A DNA stretch of 64,000 bases from Larix kaempferi (lineage: Eukaryota > Streptophyta > Pinopsida > Pinales > Pinaceae): the NCBI GenBank assembly GCA_027924585.1, contig BSBM01000047.1, positions 18,968,001-19,032,000 of the forward strand, read 5' to 3'. Each line of letters starts with the position of its first letter. The first letter of the stretch is position 1. Shown here one piece after another: positions 33,105 through 45,081 of the stretch. The position numbers and the translations under genes are program-made. Under the pieces are notes generated by a model. That model was not told the DNA's origin and ran no database searches. It saw only the letters and a program-made list of their open reading frames with translations.

Positions 33105-36100
33105 ACGGACATTAAGTTTTTAAAATATATATATATATATATATATTGTTATCATTGAGAAATTCATTTCAATAAGTGGGCTAGATGAAAAATCTGCCGA
33201 AGAAGTCCTAGGAGGACTGTTGTAAGAAACTAATTTTGTTTAAATTATTTTTGTTCAAAATAAAAAGGATGATCAAGAACAGCCAAGTTAAATGAGGAGA
33301 TCATGCATGGAAAAGTGGGGGACAAGTTAGAGTTAACCTCTCGGAAACCAGAACAGGTGTCACAAGTGTATTAAAGACACTAGACACACCCTGAAAATCA
33401 GGGATTTACTTAGCTGTGAAAATTCCATGAGGAATTGGCTGCTAAGGGTAAGACCTAGGCAAAAACTATAAAAGGGATGGCATATGTGAGAAGCAGGACG
33501 ATGCTGAGTATGTCGGAGAGAATTATACTTGCTGCGTGAGCACTCTGTGTTAGGAAAGGGATTCGGAAAATGCGACTGAGTTTGAGGTTAAATGTCCACA
33601 CTTTTCATGCATGCATCTGGCTCGGGGTGATTACGGACAGACCTGGTGTTTGTACCTAATCTACGGTTGGGTGGAACGTGGTTGTTCCGACGTCATTCGG
33701 GTTATCAATTCCAGGTTTTTCTGATTTCAAACTTTCAGTATTTTTCCATTTTTATTTTGTCCAGGTTGTACGAAAATAAGATTTGTGCATAAAGGAAAAC
33801 TGCTAGTTACATTGCCGTCAATAATGTTAAGTGTGCTAAAAGATAGATATTGAGTATTTCTGTGGGGATTTCCTTCTTGTTAGTCTAACCTAAGGTAATC
33901 GTGGGCATAGATTAAGCTAACTTAAGACTCGTAAATTCCAATCTGTGCATGTAATCAGAAACTACCAATAAAGTATGATGGATGATATTTATAAATTACA
34001 CCTCAGAGGTAAAATTACAGAAGTATTGTTTTATTATATGCAAATTGATTTAATGTTTTCCCTTGTATGTATTCGGGTTTCAGTTCACAATTTATTTCTT
34101 TTGCAATAATAGTTGTTGATATCTGGGTTTGTATCCAGCTCTGAATGATAGAGAAACCCTAAATTGATTTCCTTTATTTATATAATAGAGGTCGTGATAA
34201 TTTTTATTGCCTCTGTCATGACAACTGTAGTTTTCTGAGTGATCGAACATAGTCTTTTTTTTGTACTTAGAGTTGGAGGGGTAAATTATTACTTCGGCGT
34301 TATCGAGGCTAATCTATATATGATTAGGTGTAGCCAGTTCAATAGATGAACCTGGGCGGAGGTCGATACAGTAGCCCTTTATTGTTAAGATTAAAACCTA
34401 ATTTTGTTAGCTCGGAGGATAAACATATTCCCTGGATTTTGTTTTTAAAAAAAAGGCATAGTTAGAATCCACGTATTACGCTAACCTGGGTTCAGTAGTT
34501 AATTTTTTTATGCAAGTAATTCGATACCTGGTGATGCCAGGTTAGAGTAAAGGTTAGGTCACGTATCTTGAAATAATGAGAACTGATTTACATCTTGTGA
34601 CTTAAACATTCGTTCGAAACAAGTTCAACTCATTCAGTTATGCTCAGTAAGAAATCAAATCAACAAATGATATGTATGCAGTAGTAGATCACGGCAAAAC
34701 ACAAAAACCAGGGATTCATGTTACCGTAGAAAATCTTCTCTATAACTCAAAAAAAAAAAAGAGTTTTCAAGCATTCAAGTTAGCATCGGAATAAGACTAC
34801 AGAGTATGCTCTTGCGTTTCCAGACATAGGCATTTATCCCTATTGCTAGAACTATTTCAGACAAACTATTGAGACAGAACTTCCAGGTTCTATCCTTTTA
34901 AACTAGGGTTTGGGATGCGTTTCATTTTCAAGAAAAGGAACAAATACAGAGGCTGGTATCTTAACAGGGCATAAACCAAAGGATTTGGGGTTTTGAAAAC
35001 ATTTAAACTATAACACATTTAAAACCCTGATTTTGTTCCCTTCAGACCAAGAATTTGCTTAATAAGTGACATACGAATTGCTAGAAATCATCCTTACCAT
35101 TTAAACAGAAAGAAAGGGAAAAACGAATCATATTGGAGCCATACTCATAATTAAAATTCAGGTGACGTATCTCATTCAATCACGGAATCCTCGGAACAAG
35201 TAGTCGTATTCTTGAAAATTCTGGAATTTAGATAAGGTTACTAAAGTCCTTTAAAATACAGAAAACTCTTGAACCAAAAGTCAGACAGATCAAACACTTT
35301 TTTAAACGCCTAGATTCGCATGAAGGAGTATTATAAAACCAATTATTACGTTGAAATTCGTGGCAACAAATACCTAGGCCACATTGAACCGTTGAAGCTT
35401 CAAAAGACTAACTATATATGAAATTAAAACTCCCTGTTGATGTTGAGGAGGATCTTTCCCAGGTTTTCCGGTCATTGTATGAAGGTGGAAGGAGAAATGC
35501 CACTTACCGGGCAGGGCAGGCTCCTTCTAAAAACCTGCGTCTTCGAACTGGAAGAACCTATCAATACGAATTGACAACACGTTATTAACAAATGATGGAA
35601 GACTGCAAAACAAAAAGAGACAATAAGAAAATAGAGTAATTCTGAACTAGGGAATTTCGTGGTTACCTCAGAAAACTCGAAGTGAAATAGCTGAGGGTTT
35701 AAGAAAATCCTTCATGAAATGTCTAGTTAACCAGCGATCATTCCTCCAGACCGCAGAAGAAGTTAAATTGAACTCAACAGACCCGAAGGTAAGTGTATCG
35801 CCATTTCTGAAGACAAAACCTAGAATTTTAACTCGAATACTAGCAAGTAAGGATGCAACCGGAGAGGAGTGAACCAGTTGAGAAGATAAGTGCGTTTCAA
35901 GAACCAAGATAACCAAAATGGTCATCCCAAGATGAAGGTGGCACCTTTGCATACGACCACCATTAATAAGTCACATGGCCCGCCCTTTAGAGTTATTGCG
36001 GGAGGGTATCGAAATACTCAATCAGTACGGTGAAGCTTGGCCAGCCTGTAGAATTCATTGGGTTGGTGTAGGAGTACACTTCATGAGCTGTTGTTGTTAA

Positions 36101-36702
36101 ATGCTAAGCATAACCCTACTTAACGCAAGAACAATGAAGGGTTATAATAATAATAATTGTAACAAGTCTAGTGTATGGGGTAGAAACCTTTTGTAATGTA
36201 GGAGATGGGTAGATCGAAAACATTGCTGGTCTAAGGAAATAAAGAAATTGGAAACTTACATTTTGTGATTCAAAACCAAGCCAATGCCTTATGGATTGGT
36301 AACTAATATGGTATCCATATGGTGATTGAGCCTGTTATATTATAGGCATTTGACAACCGGTAGTGTAATAATTTATACTGATTAAGAATGTCAATGATAA
36401 TCAAAGCAAGCATTGTAAATTTAATAATTCTTGTTACCTGCGTCACGAGATTTTCGGAAAGTATAAGTGAACCTGCATATCCACATATGAAGTAGAGTTA
36501 GCCGTAGCTAAGTAAGTGGCATGTCAACTATAAGACATTCTAATCAGTAGGAAAACACAAGGATAAGAATAGAAGTAGCATCGGCATACGAATGTTTCAT
36601 TATTTTAAAAGTTGAGTAACATAAGACACTTACTGTTCATTTACGGCAGAAAATGGGAAACCAAAAAAATAAAAAAATAAAAAATTTTATGGAGATGTTA
36701 CA
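33105..36702 (+). repeat. Element G 5' LTR (3,598 bp, left tip missing)
   Basis: Matches 41475-45081 throughout. It starts within the sequence corresponding to GGACATTATG of the 3' LTR and ends GGAGATGTTACA. TA run at 33125-33148 near the start. One copy of TGCTGCGTGAGCACT, then GTGTTAGG, lies about 65 bp after the TATA box. No supported genes; the open frames near 35668 are LTR noise, although the related frame is open in both copies. Confidence 0.93.
33451..33476 (+). promoter_or_regulatory. Core promoter of element G 5' LTR
   Basis: AGACCTAGGC, AAAAA, CTATAAAAGGG. Same in the 3' LTR at about 41831-41855. Compare C (6438-6460) and D's internal block (16821-16845). Confidence 0.7.
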
Positions 36703-36704
36703 TA

Positions 36705-36716
36705 TGGTATCAGAGC
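36705..36716 (+). other. Primer-binding site of element G
   Basis: TGGTATCAGAGC two bases after the 5' LTR. The leader 36717-36826 follows, then the gag ATG. Confidence 0.95.
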
Positions 36717-36826
36717 TAGATTCAACCCTGTCGCCTTGGAAACACCTAACTTCTGTTGTGCATGAAATAAAATTTCTAATAATGTATTCGGATGTTGTAT
36801 GCCTATGTTCCAGTTTGAATTTTCAG

Positions 36827-39800
36827 ATGACTTCGCACGAGGAATAGGGAGAACAGCCTGAAGGAAATGAACAGACACGAACAAAAGAACATTCTAAAGC
36901 AAGTCAGGTACTAGAAACCATGAGAAGCTTGATCGTGGAGATACAAAGCTTCAAAGTAGACAATGAGCAACTAAAGAAAGCGCAGGAAAAACAACAAGAA
37001 ATCAATGAAATTTTGCTGCAGAGTCTTCACGAAAGAAATAATGGCGAAAAACAGAAGGAGGATACCAAGAGGAAAGAAGAGACTGACGAAAGCGCTGAGA
37101 AAAAAGGAAATTGCTCAAATGAGACTCAGAAATCTGAGCATCAAGACAAGACCATGGGAAAGAGGAAGGTTGACCACCTGGAGGGTGAATTCAAAAAGAT
37201 AAAACCTACCAGCTTCGATGGAGAATCAAAAACTGGCGAAGAAGCGGAAGCCTGGCTGTTGGACATAAAAAAGTACTTTCAAATTTACAACTACTCCAGC
37301 AATATGAAAGTCAGAATGGCGGTGTACAATCTGAAGGGAAAGGCCAGCATATGGTGGCAAGACCTGAAGATTTCCCAGGGACTGAAAGAAAAGAACCTTG
37401 AATGGTCAGAATTCAAGAAATATTTCAAGAAACAGTACTTATCAGAAAGTTATTATGAAAGAAAAACCAAGGAATTCTACGAATTGAAGCTGGGTCAAAT
37501 GACAATGGAAGATCTTATCAATAAATTCCTAGACTTGTTACGGTTCGTTCCATATATCAAGGAAGAAAAATTGAAGGTACAGCGATTCTTAAGCTGTCTG
37601 CCACAGTCCTATAAAGATCGAATTGAGTTCGACAATCCAAGAACATTAGACGAAGCACTGAGAAAGGCCAGACTATGTTTTGATCAATACAAACAAAGGA
37701 ATGATACTACTAAAGCATGGAAGGATAAGAAACAGGAAAAGTTTAACCAACGGAAGAAAGGTTTCAAACCCCTGCCCTTCAAGAACATGTCCAAAAACTT
37801 CCAAGGAAATTCATTTCCCAAGAATGAACAGTTACAGCAGAAAACTTTTAAACCCCCTAACATGGGAATAAAAGGAAGTGTCGGTATCCCTAAAGAACCC
37901 ATGAAGTGCTGGGAATGTGGTGAAGCTCATTTACGTAGGAATTGTCCCCGATACAATGAAACAAACAGGGTACTGCATAATATGCAAGAAGCATCCACGG
38001 TGGGAGACATTGGGAAAAGTTATCACCGAATTAATGCAGCCTTGGAAGACCGACAGGCAGATCATCAATCTGCAATTGTGGAAATTGAAGGTAAAATTTC
38101 TGACCATACTTGTACTATTTTAATTGACCCTGGGGCAACTTTAAGCTACATCACTCCCAAGATGATGGAGCACTGTCAACTCACCAAGGTAAAGCACCCA
38201 AAACCCTGGTTAGTTCAGTTAGCTACAGGAGCAAAGAGGAAGGTAACTGAATATATATCTGATTGTGAGCTTCAAATACAGGACCACAAAACAAAGATTA
38301 ATTTAAATGTGTTGCCTTTAGGATCATACGACATGATAATAGGTATGGACTGGCTTGAAATATATAAAGTAGTACTGAACTTCTTTACCAAAAACTTTAC
38401 CTACATTGCAGAAGACCAAACTCTAACAACAGTGAACGGAAAACAAAAACCTGTCTCTGTTAGGCAGATTTCTGCTATGCAGTTAAAGAAGTGCATGAGA
38501 AAAGGATGCAAGATTTACGTTGTAAGGGTATCTTATTTACTCCTCAATGGAAGTCAAACTTCCATAGCAGAGCATCCTGTCTTAGACGAGTTTCTAGACG
38601 TATTTCCAGAAGAAATAACGGGGTTACCCCCTAAACGAGAAATAGATTTTTCCATTGAACTTTTACCAGGATCAGCACCAGTGTCAAAAGTACCTTATAG
38701 AATGAGCATCCCAGAATTGACGGAATTAAAAATTCAGATTCAAGAATTACTAGACAAAGGGTATATAAGACCTAGTGTCTCACCTTGGGGTGCACCGGTC
38801 CTGTTTGTTAAGAAAAAAGATGGGACTCTAAGACTATGCATTGACTATAGGCAACTAAATAAGGTAACTATTAAGAATAAATACGCCTTACCATGAATTA
38901 ACGATTTGTTCGACCAAGTAGGGGGAGCCAAAGTCTTTTCCAAATTGGACCTTCGATCTGGGTACCATCAGATTCGAATAAAAAATGAAGACATTAGTAA
39001 AACCGCATACCGAACTCGATACGGACACTACGAATTTGTAGTGATCCCTTTCGGTCTAACCAATGCCCCTGCCACATTCATGTGCCTAATGAACGGTATC
39101 TTCAACAAATACCTAGACCAGTTTGTGTTGATTTTTATTAATAATATCCTAATATACTCCAAGTCGGAGGAAGAACATGAACAACATATAAGAATCGTAT
39201 TGCAAACCTTGAGGGATCATCAGCTATATGCGAAGTTGGAGAAATGTGAGTTCTTTAAAAAGGAAATTCAGTACTTAGGCCATATTATTTCTGCATAAGG
39301 AATTTCAGTCGACCCACAGAAAATAAAAGGCATAGCGGATTGGCCAGGACCGAGAGATGTAGCTGATATTAGATCTTTCATGGGACTCACTGGTTACTAT
39401 CGGAGGTTCATTGAGGGATTCTCAAAGATCGCCTATCCCATTACTTCACTACAGAAAAAGGGGATTAGGTTTGTTTGGTCCTGCAAGTGTCAGGAAAGTT
39501 TTGAACGACTCAAAGATTTACTGACCAAGGCACCTGTTCTAAAAGTAGCGGACCCGTGTAAGGGATACACGGTTTGTACAGATGCTAGTAAAGAAGGAGT
39601 AGGAGGAGTACTGTCCCAGGACGGACATGTAGTGTGTTATGAGTCACGAAAGCTAAAAGAGCATGAACGCAACTACATGGTTCATGACTTAGAATTAACG
39701 GCAGTAGTACACGCACTGAAAATGTGGCATCACTACCTGCTGGGAAAGAAATTTCTGTTGCTAACAGATAACACTTGCGTCAAGAACTTATTTAACCAAC

Positions 39801-41412
39801 CAGGACTCAATGCCAGACAAGCAAGGTGTATGGCCTTTCTAAGTGAATTCGACTTTGATGTAAAACACATAAAGGGTAAGGAAAATATGGTGGCAGACGC
39901 ACTTAGTCGAAGGACCCACGAGGTGTATGAAATAATAATGAGTCAACCAGAGAGCAATCTCATGGATAAAATAAAGGTGGCAAGCGAACAGGACGCTGAA
40001 TACATAAATCTGCAAAGTAAAATTCAGAAAAATGAGATAAACATGAACGGGACAGATTTAAGTATTGATCAGAAAGGTCCGATTTGGTTCAAAGATAGGC
40101 TGTACATGCCTAACGTGGCAGAAGTTAAATTATTTATTATAAATGAGATGCACAAACCCCCTTTTGCAGGTCATCCTGGGTATCAAAAAATGATAACAAC
40201 CCTTAGAAAACAGTTCTTTTGGCCTAAATTAAAAACTGATCTAGCTGATTATTTATCTAAATGCTTGGAATGTCAACATGTGAAGGCAGACCATAGACAT
40301 CCTGCTGGTTTGTTACAACCATTACCAATTCCTGAATGGAAATGGGAAGTGATTTCACTAGATTTTATCACAGGTTTTCCAAGAACACAGCGACAACATG
40401 ACTCTATAATGGTGGTGGTTGACAAATTTAGCAAATATGCACATTTCGTTCCTGAAAAACCACCTACAAGGCAGCAGACATTGCAGGAATATTTCTAAAG
40501 GATTTATTCAGATTACACGGAGTACCAAAGATGGTAATTTCAGATAGGGATGTAAAATTGACATCCAAATTCTGGAAATCTTTATTTGCAGGTCTAGAAA
40601 CAAGAATTAATTTCAGCACAAGTTATCACCCTGAAACGGATGGATAGACTGAGCGTACCAATCAGATCATTGGAGATATGTTAAGAATGTACTTCATGGA
40701 AAAACCCACCAAATGGGAAGACTATTTACATCTGGTAGAGTTCGCTTACAACAACGGGTATCAAGCATCATCAAGAATGAGTCCATTCGAAATTCTGTAT
40801 GGAAGAAAGTGCGCTACCCCAGTTAGTTGGGATAGCCCAGTCGATCGTTTGTTGGTAGGACCGGATTTGCTGCGGTTTATGGAACAAACAGTTCAGAAGG
40901 TGCAGAAAAATTTAAAGGTGGCTCAAGACCGCCAAAAAAGTTATGCTGACCTAAAAAGACAGGATAAGGAATTATCAGTTGGAGAACATGTGTACTTGCG
41001 GGTTAAACCAAAGAAAAGCTCACTCCGACTAGGGAGTTGCACTAAACTGGCACCACGATTCTGTGGGCCCTTCCAAATACTTGAGAGGATTGGACCTGTA
41101 GCTTATAAGTTGGCATTACCAGCACATTTAAAAATTCATAATATTTTTCACATTTCATTACTGAAAAAGTATATTCATGACCCCACTCATATTATTGGTT
41201 GGAATTTGATCCAGGAGGCTCCAGAAGGCGAATTTCAAGTGGAACCTTTACGCATTCTGGACAGGAAAGAAACAGTACTTCGAAACCGAGCCATCGCTCA
41301 GGTAAAGGTGCAATGGAAGCACTTTAGTCCTGAGGAGGCGACCTGGGAATTGGAAAGTGAGATACTAGAAAAGTATCCGAATCTGTTTCCAGAACCGATG
41401 GAGGAAGACTAG
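36827..41412 (+). pseudogene. Element G gag-pol polyprotein, recently broken
   Basis: One continuous gag-pol frame of about 1,527 codons. I choose the ATG at 36827, as it is in frame with the downstream ATG at 36920, although a TAG at 36845 separates them. Domains: gag core (about 37200-37690; [17 protein letters not shown]), zinc knuckle at 37907 (CX2CX3HX4C, complete), protease ([11 protein letters not shown], about 38120), RT (about 38700-39290), RNase H (CTDASKEG at 39578, complete), integrase HHCC (about 40150-40280, complete), integrase core (DFIT 40366, SDRD 40538, Glu after 40647) and chromodomain-like tail (about 41230-41400). Defects: TAG 36845, TGA 38894, TAA 39296, one lost base near 40460, TAG 40645, and the RT Asp pair changed to Asn-Asn (FINNIL, 39140-39145), which should abolish polymerase activity. 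Tekay/Del-like chromovirus by the tail; moderately sure of the clade. Confidence 0.94.
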
Positions 41413-41436
41413 AACACTGAGGACAGTGTTCATAAT

Positions 41437-41449
41437 AAGGGGGCAAGGA
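41437..41449 (+). other. Polypurine tract of element G
   Basis: AAGGGGGCAAGGA directly before the LTR start TGTGACGTTCCCC. Just upstream ACTGAGGACAGTGTT is the pol-tail motif shared with D and E. Confidence 0.93.
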
Positions 41450-41492
41450 TGTGACGTTCCCCAAATAACAATGGACATTATGTTTTTATAAA

Positions 41493-41529
<37 letters not shown>

Positions 41530-44500
41530 ATCATTGAGAAATTCATTTCAATAAGTGGGCTAGATGAAAAATCTGCCGAAGAAGTCCTAGGAGGACTGTT
41601 GTAAGAAACTAATTTTGTTTAAATTATTTTTGTTAAAAATAAAAAGGATGAGCAGGAACAGCCAAGTTAAAGGAGGAGATCATGCATGGAAAAGTAGGGG
41701 ACAAGTTAGAGTTAACCTCTGGGAAACCAGAACAGGTGTCAGAAGTGTATTAAAGACACTAGACACACCCTGAAAATTAGGGATTTACTTAGCTGCAAAA
41801 ATTCCATGAGGAATTGGCTGCTAAGGGTAAGACCTAGGCAAAAACTATAAAAGGGATGGCATATGTGAGAAGAAGGACGCTGCTGAGTATGCCAGAGAGA
41901 ATTATACTTGCTGCGTGAGCACTCTGTGTTAGGCAAGGGATTCGGAAAACGTGACTGAGTTTGAGGCTAACTGTCCACACTTTTCATGCATGCATCTGGC
42001 TCGGGGTGATTACGGACAGACCTGGTGTTTGTACCTAACCTACGGTTGGGTGGAATGTGGCTGTTTCGACGTCATTCGGGTTATCAATTCCAGGTTTTTC
42101 TGATTTCAAACTTTCAGTATTTTTCCATTTTTATTTTGTCGAGGTTGTACGAAAATAAGATTTGTGCATAAAGGAAAACTGCTAGTTACATTGCCGTCAA
42201 TAATGTTAAGTCTGCTAAAAGATAGATATTGAGTATTTCTGTGGGGATTTCCTTCTTGTTAGTCTAACCTAAGGTAATCGTGGGCATAGATTAAGCTAAC
42301 TTAAGACTGGTAAATTCCAATCTGCGCATGTAATCAGAAATTGCCAATAAAGTATGATGGATGATATTTATAAATTACACCTCAGAGGTAGAATTACAGA
42401 AGTATTGTTTTATTATATGCAAATTGATTTAATGTTTGCCCTTGTATGTATTCGGGTTTCGGTTAACAATTTATTTCTTCTGCAATAACAGTTGTTGATA
42501 TCTGGGTTTGCGTCCAGCTCTGAATGATAGAGAAACCCTAAATTGATTTCCTTTATTTATATAATAGAGGTCATGATAATTTTTATTGCCTCTGTCATGA
42601 CAACTGTAGTTTTCTGAGTAATCAAACAGAGTCTTTTTTTTGTACTTAGAGTTGGAGGAGTAAATTATTACTTCAGCGTTATTGAGGCTAATCTATATAC
42701 GATTAGGTGCAGCCAATTCAATAGATGAACCTGGGCGGAGGTCGATATAGTAGCCCTTTATTGTTAAGATTAAATTCTAATTTTGTTAGCTCGGAGGATA
42801 AACATATTCCCTGGATTTTGTTTTAAAAAAAAAGGCATAGTTATAATCCACGTATTACGCTAACCTGGGTTCAGTAGTGAAATTTTTTATGCAAGTAATT
42901 CGATACCTGGTGATGCTAAGTTAGAGTAAAGGTTAGGTCACGCATCTTGAAATAATGAGAACTGATTTACGTCTTGTGACTTAAACATTCGTTCGGAACA
43001 AGTTCAACTCATTCAGTTATGCTCAGTAAGAAATCAAATCAACAAATGATATGTATGCAGTAGTATATCGGGGCAAAACACAAAACCAGGCATTCATGTT
43101 ACCCTAGAAAATCTTCTCTATAACTCAACAAAAAAAAAAGAGTTTTCAAGCATTCAAGTTAGCATTGGAATAAGACTGCAGAGTATGCTCTTGCGTTTCC
43201 AGACATAGGCATTTATCCCTATTGCTAGAACTATTTCAGACAAACTATTGAGACAAAACTTCCAGGTTCTATCCTTTTAAACTAGGGTTTGGGCTGCGTT
43301 TCATTTTCAAGAAAAGGAACAAATACAAAGGCTGGTATCTTAACAGGGCATAAACCAAAGGATTTGGGGTTTCGAAAACATTTAAACTATAACACATTTA
43401 AAACCCTGATTCTGTTCCCTTCAGACCAAGAATTTGCTTAATAAGTGACATACGAATTGCTAGAAATCATCCTTACCATTTAAACAGAAAGAAAGGGAAA
43501 AACGAATCATATTGGAGCCATACTCATAATTAAAATTCAGGTGCCATATCTCATTCAATCACGGAATCCTTGGAACAAGTAGTCGTATTCTTGAAAATTC
43601 TGGAATTTAGATAAGGTTACTAAAGTCCTTTAAAATACAGAAAACTCTTGAACCAAAAGTCAGACAGATCAAACACTTCTTTAAACGCCTAGATTCGCAT
43701 GAAGGAGTATTATAAAACCAATTATTACGTTGAAATTCGTGGAAACAAATACCTAGGCCACATTGAACCATTGAAGCTTCAAAAGACTAACTATATATGA
43801 AATTAAAACTCCCTGTTGATGTTGAGGAGGATCTTTCCCAGGTTTTCCAGTCATTGTATGAAGGTGGAAGGAGCAATGCCACTTACCGGGCAGGGCAGGC
43901 TCCTTCTAAAAACCTGCGTCTTCGAGCTGGAAGAACCTATCAATACGAATTGACAACACGTTATTAACAAATGATGGAAGACTGCAAAACAAAAAGAGAC
44001 AATAAGAAAATAGAGTAATTCTGAACCAGGGCATTTCGTGGTTACCTCAGAAAAGTCGAAGTGAAATAGCTGAGGGTTTAAGAAAATCCTTCATGAAATG
44101 TCTAGTTAACCAGCGATCATTCCTCCAGACCGTAGAAGAAGTTACATTGAACTCAACAGACCCGAAGGTAAGTGTATCGCCATTTCTGAAGACAAAACCT
44201 AGAATTTTAACTCGAATACTAGCAAGTAAGGATGCAACCGGAGAGGAGTGAACCAGTTGAGAAGATAAGTGCGTTTCAAGAACCAAGATAACCAAAATGG
44301 TCATCCCAAGATGTAGGTGGCACCTTTGCATGCGACCACCATTAATAAGTCGCATGGCCCACCGTTTAGAGTTATTGCGGGAGGGTATCGAAATACTCAA
44401 TCAGTACGGTGAAGCTTGGCCAGCCTGTAGAATTCGTTGGGTTGGTGTAGGAGTACACTTCATGAGCTGTTGTTGTTAAATGCTAAACATAACCCTACTT

Positions 44501-45081
44501 AACGCAAGAACAATGAAGGGTTATAATAATAATAATTGTAACAAGTCTAGTGTATGGGGTAGAAACCTTTTGTAAGGTAGGATATGGGTAGATCGAAAAC
44601 ATTGATGGTCTAAGGAAATAAAGAAATTGGAAACTTACATTTTGTGATTCAAAACCAAGCCAATGCCTTATGGATTGGTAACTAATATGGTATCCATATG
44701 GTGATTGAGCCTGTTATATTATAGGCATTTGACAACCGGTAGTGTAATAATTTATACCGATTAAGAATGTCAATGATAATCAAAGCAAGCATTGTAAATT
44801 TAATAATTCTTGTTACCTGCGTCACGAGATTTTTGGAAAGTATAAGTGAACCTGCATATCCACATATGAAGTAGAGTTAGCCGTAGCTAAGTAAGTGGCA
44901 TGTCAACTATAAGACCTTCTAATCAGTAGGAAAACACAAGGATAAGAATAGAAGTAACATCGGCGTACGAATGTTTCATTATTTCAAAAGTTGAGTAACA
45001 TAAGACACTTACTATTCATTTACGGCAGAAAATGGGAAACCAAAAAAATAAAAAAATAAAAAAATTTATGGAGATGTTACA
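41450..45081 (+). repeat. Element G 3' LTR (3,632 bp)
   Basis: Complete copy, TGTGACGTTCCCC to GGAGATGTTACA. TA run at about 41495-41524; TATA at about 41845. Followed by TTACACCTACCC, the continuation of element E's LTR. Confidence 0.95.

Larger units (their letters stand above)
33105..45081 (+). mobile_element. Element G: near-complete Ty3/gypsy chromovirus
   Basis: 11,977 bp inserted in element E's 5' LTR: 5' LTR 33105-36702, PBS 36705, gag-pol 36827-41412, PPT 41437-41449, 3' LTR 41450-45081. The uninterrupted E LTR (19125-19160) gives the empty site. The right junction is clean (GTTACA then TTACACCTACCC). At the left junction about 16 bp of E and about 25 bp of the LTR start are missing, so the left copy of the presumed TTACA duplication is lost. 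The LTRs look only a few percent different by eye, so it is fairly young. It is the best-preserved coding element here and one candidate source of proteins for D and E. Confidence 0.93.

Noticed and set aside
35668-35952. Minus-strand frame in G's 5' LTR, also open in the 3' LTR (44047-44400)
   Set aside because: The LTRs are recent copies, so shared openness is not evidence of selection; no domain or hydrophobic pattern recognised.
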